From: Allantophomopsis cytisporea
Taxonomy: Eukaryota; Ascomycota; Leotiomycetes; Phacidiales; Phacidiaceae
NCBI GenBank assembly: GCA_024752435.1
Contig: CP103020.1
Span: 868,001 to 932,000 of the forward strand
Reading direction: 5' to 3'
Length of the DNA: 64,000 nt
Position 1 is the first letter of the stretch, and each line of letters opens with the position of its first letter. Positions 54,962 to 64,000 of this stretch are shown here, piece by piece. The position numbers were made by a program, and so were the translations under genes. Below the pieces are notes generated by a model. That model was given only the letters and a program-made list of their open reading frames with translations, was not told the origin of the DNA and did not search any database.

Positions 54962-57900
54962 TTGGGGGGCTTCCTTTGGTGAGCCATCAGAGTAGAACGT
55001 GGTCTACTACCTGAAGTGTAAGAATGTGGAATAGATATGTACTCTAGTGTTACTGATATACAATGTGTGACCTATGGTGATTCAAATCGGATGTGGATCT
55101 TGTACGAGGCTACCACAGGGCTACCATCGACAAATATTTGAGTGAGGAAGAGTGGGACAGCATATGTTGCGAGGCTGACAGGCTGACGGTGAAAGAGCAC
55201 GACTCTCGACGTCACTGATGATGGATGCCCACCCCAATTCATCCGTCCACAGGATTCAACAACCGAACAGAAACCTAATTTTCTCAAGGGGGCTTGATCG
55301 CCTACGACAAGCCCAATCACTGACAACGAGCGGAGTTGCGGTCGTCGTGTTCTCCACTGCACGTTCCCTTTCTGAGTTCGTGTAGCCGGAGACCACATTA
55401 CAGCACCAAGTAAGTTTCACGATTTATGCTGGCAAGTACTTTATCTCCATTCAAGATGTCATTATTTCATTATCTGTTATGCTTCCAGTAATACCATATC
55501 TATCCCTTCCAATTCCCTATTCCCATCAATATCTTGGGTCATCTGAAGATTGACCTGTCAGTTTATTGCGCCACAAGACTTCGGCTTTATATGTGCAGTG
55601 GGGGCGCAGCACAAGGGAAGAAGACGCCTTACGTTGATAGCAATATTGCGAATCGTCGAGCGCAACGGCTTCAAAGAGTGAGCTGGGGATTTAGTAATGG
55701 GTTCTTGATTAGACACGAACCTGAGCATCCTGATCGGCTAGCACATTTGTCTATTGCAAAGGATCGTGTTAGTCAACGTCGGAGCCGACAGAGGATAGAT
55801 GGGAAGGCCTTGCTACGTACGGCCGTTATACTTCACTACCAGTGAGGAGGTAGAAGGATCAAAGGAAGTGTTGGTGATGGAGGAGGAAGTATTTGAGTGT
55901 GAGAAGCACATTTTGTGGTGTACTTGTTCTATTCTTGGTGGACGGATGTAGATATCGATCACGTGTATTTAAATTGTCGCGTTGGGCTTCAGAGTCGAAA
56001 CATACAATATCTAGAATGCTTCGAGATGGCGATTAATGTTTAGGCTTTTGGATGAAGGTGAGGGATATGGCATCCTTATATATCTTGGCTATGTAATAAC
56101 ATCAAAAGTTGATTCGTCTGTCCCACGGTCAGGTCCAACAGCGATGCGAATTGGCCCAAATCATTTACACCAAGGTGAGCTGAGAAGATACAACGCGCAC
56201 CGCCGTCCTGCGATACTGAGCACACGGATCAAACTTATGTATCACAAGCGGAGATAAAACCTGCTGAAGGCCTCGATCAATCAGACATTGAGGAATAGAG
56301 TGAGACCCCTGGGACGACCAGGACAGCCCCCACTCTTACGCAGAGAGCACAAGAGATGTCGCCAGCAATGATTTCGCCGATCGAAGGCAAAATGACTTTG
56401 AGGTAAACGACCGCCATTCGTGACGATCTTTGTTTTTATGCTGCGCCAGCCGCTTGGACATGCAGTTGACCCTCAATAATGCATATCGAAAGAAGCCTAG
56501 GTGTTTGGGCAAGAGTTGGTGGTCGGGAGATGAGCATGGAGGGGGGAAGATGCAAGGCATGTTCAGGGCAGTTTAGCCATTGAGTGGGGGAGTAGACAGG
56601 GGTCACCGATGAAGGTTTTTTTTTGGTGTTTTGGAAGGTACAATGAGGTATTGAGAGGTATGCAGGAAGCCGAATTGGAATCTGGTGGAGCCTCATCTGA
56701 TATTTGGCGTTCATCTGTTCTGTGTGAGTATGTAATGTATATAATGTGCATGCTGTAGAGATATATTTGATGCAGCTTCCCGTGGAAGTCAAGCACGAAA
56801 TTCTTCAGAGCTGATGAACACGATCTTGACACTTGTGAAGTGTAATACAGCCTGTATACACAGGTATGGAGGTATGTAGGTATGTATCTTTCCCTAGATG
56901 TGAGTAACATGCCGGGCTATATTAAGGCGTTCGTTCCACCCAACAAACTGATGAATCGCCGGGGTTCTTTACTACCGACATCGAACAGAAAAGCCGACGA
57001 AGGCGATGATGAGGATGTAGGTGATGACGACCATGATGCTGCTACTGCGGTTTTATGACACCTGCTGCAGTGAAGGCAGCTGCCGATGTTATCGCTCGGA
57101 ATCGAATGCATATTCATCTACCTGATGATTATTGATTCCTATAATTTCTACTGATGGAAATATGCACATGATGTCGTTGATGGCGTCTAGCGACTGTTTG
57201 CTGTATGACAGGTCATCGGACATTGCATCTAGCCCCGAGCAAGATGTCATTCTACGGACCACCATACGATGGATGATAAGGAGCGCTTTGCGCCGGTTAT
57301 CCACGATATATCACGATATGCTTAAGAACAACCCCAGTATGGTCCGGCCAGTCGGCCATTCGCAGCCCACATACAATCTGGTGAAATTTGGTGACCGCCG
57401 ACGCGAAGTGAGGCAAGAGAGAAGCGAGATAGACAGGAGATCCCACCATAATACGGAATGTGGTGAGAGGAGTAAGACAATACTATGTGCACTTTATCGG
57501 TCGTCAAGAGGTGTCTGGAATGATGGAACTGATTGATTACATATACATTGTCGTGTACGCATGTACTTTACTCCGTAGATGTAACACGACGAAGGGATGG
57601 TGGAGTGACTGGCATCCGGTGCACAGGTTTGCCCTCGGGAATATGAAGGAACATAGGCATGCATGCTTCGATGAATCGACATATCTGCAAAACGTGCGGT
57701 GATGAGTGAGGAGATCGCTGCAACGGAGGAGATATAATGGGCCACATACGCAGTAGAGGTACTGTACGTCTTTATTGTTGGTATTACTATTATCTACTTA
57801 CCTACTTGGGTTGTGTACTTCGGCATACTATATCTGTATAATGTATGTACGCTACATATATCATATGTCTGATGAGAATCGGGAAGAGGGGGCGGACGAG

Positions 57901-58804
57901 CAGGCTGATTTGACAAATCTGCGCCCAGTTATCCTCTACCTTACTCTGTCATACAACCTTACTAAGCACTTTTGCTTCCCGTAGAGTATGTAGGTATCGA
58001 TATTACCTTTGTTCGCCTTCAGACGAAGGGAATCTTACCGGGTAGGCGGAGGGATATTAATGTATGTACATGTATCAGCGTCTATTTATGTTCTCTTCTG
58101 CTCCTCGGTATGCAGCAGCTTTGACTTAATGGGGGTTTAATGAGGCTACAAGCATCTCCTCATCCAAACTCTTTACTCGTATAGCCTACGATCTCTCCTC
58201 AGCCTTCTATGCCACTATTGTGTGTACCTGACATTACTCTTGGGAACTAGTGCGAGCTACTAAGTGAGCACTATGCGAATGATTACTTTCCAACATCTTG
58301 CATATTTCTAGAGCCATTTGCGACATAGCACTCGAAGCAGCTGACCTACTCATGCTTCTCTCGCTCGCCCGGCAAAGGTGGTGAGACTGAGAGTAAGATA
58401 TTGTCGCACAAGGCAGCATATTCGACGGCTTGCGAAAGCTCATTATTGCGAGCATACGACAGGCCGATTAAGTATCCAATTTCAAGGGTTGTCCAGAGCT
58501 GAGTTGCTCAGCATAAGATAGGAAATCATACTTCGTATGACCTGTCAAAATCGAGACAGACATTCAAGCGTGAGACAGGTTCCGATGATACTGACCCATG
58601 AAATAGCATGCATAGCCTTTCCGGATACATACTCGTCGAAAAATTGACGGACATGATAGAACTAAGAAAATCTGATAATGTTATTCAAGCTCATGGTATC
58701 ATACAGTGTAACTCCAGCAATCCGTACTCAAAGTACTCCTCTCCACCAACTCATGGAAGCTCCTTGTTGCCGATAAGCAAAGCAACAGCAAGCATTTGCT
58801 ACTG
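54962..58804. other. 3.8-kb intergenic region without a recognised gene
   Basis: Between mic60 and the 3' end of msh6. I see no protein motif, tRNA or strong repeat on either strand. The longest open frames (55534-55845 plus, 57132-57536 plus, 56563-56910 minus) lack motifs or plausible splice partners. Poly-TATG/GTATG runs occur near 56870 and 57840. Confidence 0.5.
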
Positions 58805-61800
58805 TCATAGCGATTTGATAGCCTCCATTAAAACCTTCATACCCCTCTCCTCGACTCCGCCGCTGACACTCAGCCCCTCTCTGAGTAGCCACGCGACATC
58901 ACTCTGTACCCCTAATGGCACGTAGCAGGCACTCTTTGCCTTTTCTAGACTCTCCTTCAACCGGCTAGTGTGTTCCCAGTCTTTAGCAGCTTGCTCGGCT
59001 CGATCCACAACTTTCTTGGGAATTCCACACATAGACGCACAATGCATACCGAAACTGCCCTCAGCTACACCATCTTCTAGCTTGTATAAGAATGTAATCT
59101 TGCGATTCTCGTCATCGACATAGATTTGCATTCTCTTCGGTCCAATCTCAGGGTGGTTTTCAAACTCTGTAGCCAAACTGTGGTAGTGAGTTGCAAAGAA
59201 TCCGACGCATCCGATGTGCGTCGCAATATGGTGGAGGACAGCCTGTGCAACTGCAACCCCATCGTAGGATGATGTACCTCTTCCAAGTTCGTCGAGTATG
59301 ACAAGAGAACGAGGTGTGGCCTCGGACAAAATCTTCTTGGTCTCGGAAAGCTCAACAAAGAAGGTGGATTGAGCGGCAAATATGTTGTCGTTGGCACCGA
59401 GTCGTGACATGATGCGATCCACGGGTGTCATTCGAGCCGAAGTACAAGGTACATAGCAGCCAATCTGAGCCATTATAACGGCAATACAGGTCTAGGCGCA
59501 TGTTAGTAATGCTATAGAGTGATGGGAAATACTGACCATTCGTAGGATTGTGGATTTTCCAGCGGCGTTGGCTCCAGTAAGCAGGTTGATATTTGCTGCT
59601 TTGCCCCCAAGCATAATATCGTTAGGGATGAAGTCTGTCACGTTTGGGAGCATACAAGGATGACGGAGCTCCTCAAATTCTAGAACACTTCGCTCGCTGT
59701 CGACAAATGTTGGTCGACAGCTGGGCTGGCCCAGTGAAGATGAAGCTTCTGCAAGACTGATAAGACAGTCAAGCTGGGATACGATATTGATAGCAGTAAG
59801 CCAGGTCTTGTAGTCTTCATCGAACCTTCCGAAGAATCGACCAGCTACCTCTTTGACAACCTGACCGTGAGATTCCTGGGCTTCTTGAAGCTCACGCACA
59901 AGTGCTGTAAGCTCATCAAAGTAGTATCGCTTAACAGCCTTCGTCGCAGAGACTTGTCTCCAGTCTTTCGGGATTGCCTTCGTCTTGCCGATGGGAACTT
60001 CAAGCTGGTAGATTTCTTTCCCCACATCTCGGAAACACACGTTGGAGCCGAGCTTTGACTGATACTTACTCAATAGCGATTGAAGGTCTTTTAATATGTT
60101 CTCCACCCGCCCCTGGCTGTTATCGAACTCCTCTTCAACTCCAACTTCGGGTATGAGCAAGGGCTTTTCAGCCCTCGCCTTTTTTCTGTCGAAGGCCGTT
60201 TTCCAGAATAGAAGAGGCTTCGATAAGTCGGGCATAGCAGATATGAGTTGATCAATCAGTCCACCACCTCCAGAAAAAGCTCCCAGTAAGTTCATTGTGT
60301 ACTCGATTTGTTCAAAGCCTTCAAGAACACGAACAAAATCTTCCACCTTACACACTTTGGCATGAATTCTGGATATCAATCTCTCCAAGTCCGGCATCCT
60401 TGTCATTGAGGATATGAATTGATCTTTCAAGCTCTTATCCTGGTTGAGTGTATCAACAGCGTCCAGTCGCTGATTGATGCGAGTGGCATCAGCCAGTGGA
60501 TGACATACCCACTGTCGGAACATGCGTTTGCCAAACGGCGTAATACACCTATTCAGAAGGGTGAAGAGTGTGCCCTCCGATCCACCATCAAACGTGTTCG
60601 CAAACACCTCGAGATTAATGAGGGTTTGACCGTCCAACACCAAAGTCGTTGCTTTTTGGATCGGGTCATATTGTGAGAAGTTTCCTTGGGAGAGGAGAGT
60701 TCGCTCCAACTTCAGCGTTCTGAGATACTGTACTAAAGCACCAAATGCGCACATCAAAAGAAGCTTTTCGCGTGCAGAGGCGAGTGCTTCGGGCCAAACT
60801 TCTTTTCCACCCAAGTCAGTTGACAGGAAATAGCCACTGCATTCAATCTCGCGGACGGTAACATCGGCATCCCAGAACTCCTTTCCAGGCTTCAGATAGT
60901 TCCAGATCGTAGTTGGGGAGGTGTTGTTCTTGAGAATACGGAGTGCCTTGACAGAGATGCAAGACTTTTCAAGAAGCAGTTCTTCGGGTCTACACTGAGC
61001 CACAAACGTTTCAAATTTTGTAAGGTCAACATCATCGACGAACTCGGAGAGGTAGAAGTGACCAGTAGCCGTGTCAACAAACGCTATACCAAATGCTGGT
61101 AGATCGTCAACGATACCCTCTTTGATGGCTACACAGTACGTAGACATATCGTCCTGAAGCATGCTACCCTCAACCAAGGTACCTCTCGTAAGCACGCAAG
61201 CAAGCTCTCGCCGAATGATTTTATCAGGCTTTCCCTTGCCTCCTTTTGATGCACCAACACTATCTTCTCGCTCTCTCATCTCTTTGCCAAGAGCAGATTC
61301 CATCTGGTCAACCCTTGCGATCTTGTAGCCCTTTGCCACAAACTGATTTGCCCAATGATCAAGAGACGCTTCTGGAACTCCAACCATTGACATGTTGACC
61401 CTATCTGTGAGTTTGAGATCGAACAGCTGATGGCCAATGACAGCATCCTTCTCATAGAGTTCGTAGAACTTCCCCTTCTTGAAGAATACTATGGTGTCCC
61501 ACCATTTCTGCTTGATCTCCCAATACTGTTTTTCAAATGCCGAAAAGTTAGCGAAAGCTACTGGAGGAATGTACAATGTTCGCTTGTCGTAGTCTGGATG
61601 ACCTGGTGGATTGCGGTCTATGTCTAGTTCGTTTGCAAGCCAAGTGTACCGCTTCTCTGGTGCACTATCGCGAGGCTTTTCTTTATACTTTTGTCCAGCG
61701 CGCTGTGGAGTTTTGACGGCATTGGATGAACGTGGTTGCAATGGTCGAGGGTCATTGGCATTATACTTCCATTGTTGAGCTGTTGATCTTTCGGGGACCT

Positions 61801-62633
61801 CGATGTCATCGTCATCAAAAGCCGGAGGTGGCGGCGGAGAAGCACGAGAATGCTTTCGCGATGAGTTCACGGCAGCTGCTGGGCGTTTGCGCTTCTTCGA
61901 TTTAACCGGGGCATCTGAATCATCATCGACAACAAAATCATCCATATCTTCTTTTAGGAGATATCAGTAAATAAAAGTACACATGCAAGAGAGGTTTATA
62001 GCACTTACCGTCAGGGTCATCCTCTAGTGAGCCATCCAAGCCTTGTGCAAAGTCATCTTCGTCACTCTCGGCTACAAGCCGGCGGCGACTCGACGTATTT
62101 CTATTTGACTTTTTGGCTGGGAAAACGACATCATCATCATCTTCGTCGTCGTCAGATTCAGCATAACTGATGATCTTCTTGGCCTTTGTCGAATCAGCAT
62201 CAACAAGTCTATGTTGGGAATCATGATAACTGACCTTTCGTGACGGACTGCTGAAGGCAACCCCATGAGTATCCTGCTTTCCATGATTCTTAGCGGGTGT
62301 GCCTGGCGATGGTAGACCGAATTCTTCTACCTCATCTGTTGCAGCATTTTCCGGCGAGCTTGGAGCTGCGGCATCACTACTCGGCAGCGGCGTCAAATTT
62401 CTTGCAGTTTTCTTGAATGTTGGCTGTTTAGGTGTTGATGCTCCTTGAACCTTTGAGGTACCATTGGCAGGAGACGTATCTTTGACGGTCTTTGTCGCTG
62501 ATCCATTACTGATTGCTGGTCCCTTCGAAAAAAAGCCCAGAATAGACGATTGATTCTTTGCCGAAGAGCCCTGCTTTTTCAAGGCTGGCGGAGGACGAGA
62601 GGGTGTGGCAATTGTACCGTTACTCTTGACCAT
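58805..62633 (-). CDS. msh6: DNA mismatch repair protein MSH6
   Basis: Three exons: 62633-62009, 61947-59537 and 59491-58805 (1240 aa). With Msh2 it forms MutS-alpha, which recognises base mismatches and small loops. The disordered N-terminus carries a PCNA-binding box (QSSILGFF, about residue 28) and acidic stretches. The mismatch-binding domain starts after YWEIKQKWWDTIVFFKKGKFYELYEKDA, where the FYE motif holds the intercalating Phe and Glu. Connector, lever and clamp domains follow. The ATPase has Walker A TGANAAGKST (split from the rest by the last intron), then the ST-FxxEL region AAQSTFFVELSETKKIL, Walker B VILDELGRGTSS and the ATHYHSLA His. ANAAG in place of the usual PNMGG is, from memory, common in filamentous ascomycete MSH6. 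ATG 62633 was chosen because upstream frame extension has no ATG. Confidence 0.96.
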
Positions 62634-63483
62634 GATGAGGGTACTAGAAGAGAGAAGCCTAGTTGATAACAAATTACTCCAACTAGTTTATTGAGGATGT
62701 TGAGTGAAACTGGAATCTCGGCATATGTTATAGTTGAGGTGACGCGTCTGATTCGTGATTCTGGGGAACGCGCTTTCGCGTATATTAACTTTAGCATAAC
62801 GGCTCATAGCGAACTCCAATCATTGAAGGATGACAAGATTGGAAATATGAATATATTTTTTACTGGTATTTCGAACACGTTTTATCATGATCGGAGCCTG
62901 TACAACATTCGAGTCTATCATTTTCTACTTATAAGGATGTATTTCTTTGCTGAAAAAACCCCCCTGAAATCAAAATTGCACAATTAGGAGTAGAGAATAT
63001 TTGTATATGTTTATTGACTTTCCAACGCAATATTATACTCCGTCGTCTAATAAATGTTATGGGCTTTCTGAGCGCCAGAGGAGCAACATAATAAATATCA
63101 TGCATGTGAATTTGGTAAGGATAACGCAAGATAATCATATATCAATAGTAATTTATATGTAAATTGGTATTTTATGTGGCCTAAACTAGCTGTTCAAAGC
63201 AGAGAGTAACTAAGTCATTTTCGTTTCCATGGATTCACTCTTGAATGACCATAGAAATAGACACTGTTGTTAATACAAGGAGATTTTACAATATCGATCT
63301 CATCAATGTTTCAATAACAACTAAAAGACGTCCCGCCTAGTTTGAGTCATTCCTTCCACAAATAGCAAAAAAGAGGGGAATGTGTGTAATTTATCGACAG
63401 AAGCTAGCCATAGTATTAACAGCAAGAAACTTGTAAAGTCGTGCCACAGTACTAGTTCGGATTCTATGAATGTCAAGCCTTTA
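62634..63483. other. AT-rich intergenic region upstream of msh6
   Basis: 850 nt holding the msh6 promoter and the 3' UTR of the partial minus-strand gene. No gene or repeat is recognised. Confidence 0.5.
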
Positions 63484-64000
63484 TTATCTTCCAGAATTTC
63501 CATACCAGAAACGCTCTCGCTCCTCCCGCCGATAACCATCTCTTTCCGAGTTTATTTGCAATGCTCGACGATCACTACGCCTGATTCTCCTCCACTCAGT
63601 TCCTGTTGGTTGATCGCCCTGCCTGGAGTCGACCTTCTTAGCTCGATTATCTCGGTCTGAGGATGAAGACATATGTTTCCTAGCAGTGCTGTCCATTTTG
63701 CTTGAGATAGCCTGGATTGGTGAGGTTAGAGCGGGTTGATGCGTCATGGCTGATGTAAGTTGGGGATATGCGGAGTAGCCCACTTCATCTACGAACTTGA
63801 CTATCCGTTGGCCCATAGGCTGTCCATCAATGAGATGAGTTTTATGAACTTGGTGTTTCCTCATAAGGCTTCCCATATTCGTTACTGAGCTTCTGCTACT
63901 GACCGTCCGAAGGCTAGAGATGGATGGGGAGTGATCGAATGCAAGGATCTGTTGTCGTTTAGTTGGCCCTCCTGAAGAAGCTACACGCCGTGTTGAAGGA
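63484..64000 (-). CDS. Unidentified protein, C-terminal part (gene runs off the window)
   Basis: The frame is open from the window edge to a stop at 63484-63486, giving at least 171 codons; the 5' end lies beyond 64000. The visible part is basic and Ser/Arg-rich: RTVSSRSSVTNMGSLMRKH, KTHLIDGQPMGQRIVKFVDEVGYSAYPQL and an Arg-rich end with RRIRRSDRRALQINSERDGYRREERERFWYG. I do not recognise a family. The internal Met at 63876 is not taken as the start because coding character continues upstream without a stop. Confidence 0.65.
   Translation of the reverse strand, partial: PSTRRVASSGGPTKRQQILAFDHSPSISSLRTVSSRSSVTNMGSLMRKHQVHKTHLIDGQPMGQRIVKFVDEVGYSAYPQLTSAMTHQPALTSPIQAISSKMDSTARKHMSSSSDRDNRAKKVDSRQGDQPTGTEWRRIRRSDRRALQINSERDGYRREERERFWYGNSGR

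Noticed and set aside
55534..55845. Plus-strand 103-codon frame
   Set aside because: No recognisable domain, isolated in a gene desert, no good start context.
57132..57536. Plus-strand 134-codon frame
   Set aside because: No motif and the opposite strand is equally open, so probably chance.

Overview
This window is nuclear DNA from a filamentous ascomycete. Introns are short (about 50-140 nt) with GTRNGT donors, CTRAC-like branch sites and YAG acceptors. The protein families are those of Pezizomycotina: Zn2Cys6 factors, OPT and ABCC transporters, a BIM1-like copper protein, CAF-1, MIC60 and fungal MSH6. A leotiomycete is my best guess from the general look of the proteins, but no sequence comparison was possible. 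I built the exon models by hand from splice signals, reading phase and family motifs; in every multi-exon model the summed exon length is a multiple of three.

Layout. (1) 0.6-8.2 kb: a transcription factor with two consecutive Zn2Cys6 clusters, a butanediol-dehydrogenase-like enzyme, a secreted glutaminyl cyclase and a mitochondrial membrane protein. (2) 8.4-13.3 kb: a full ABCC transporter with a long, microsatellite-rich upstream region that contains a TGACTC array. (3) 17.2-19.6 kb: the CAF-1 subunit Cac2. (4) 20-36 kb: an AT-rich, sparsely coding accessory stretch. It holds a secreted Cys-rich protein, an OPT transporter with a 9-nt exon, a GPI-type surface protein, a membrane-anchored BIM1-like protein and a formate/nitrite-type channel. 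These are separated by decayed repeats, including a 54-nt repeat family found at two loci 13 kb apart. (5) 35-63 kb: a housekeeping stretch with two divergent folylpolyglutamate synthase paralogues, PIG-U, NOP7/Pescadillo, a large tail-anchored protein of unknown function, Sac1, Rab5, MIC60 and MSH6. The window ends inside an unidentified minus-strand gene.

Several neighbours share divergent promoters: the FPGS pair, PIG-U/NOP7, Sac1/Rab5 and glutaminyl cyclase/mitochondrial protein. The most interesting items are the double zinc-cluster factor, the dispersed 54-nt repeat, and the head-to-head FPGS pair, one member of which carries a stop-free in-frame intron. I saw no tRNA, rRNA, CRISPR array or intact transposon.
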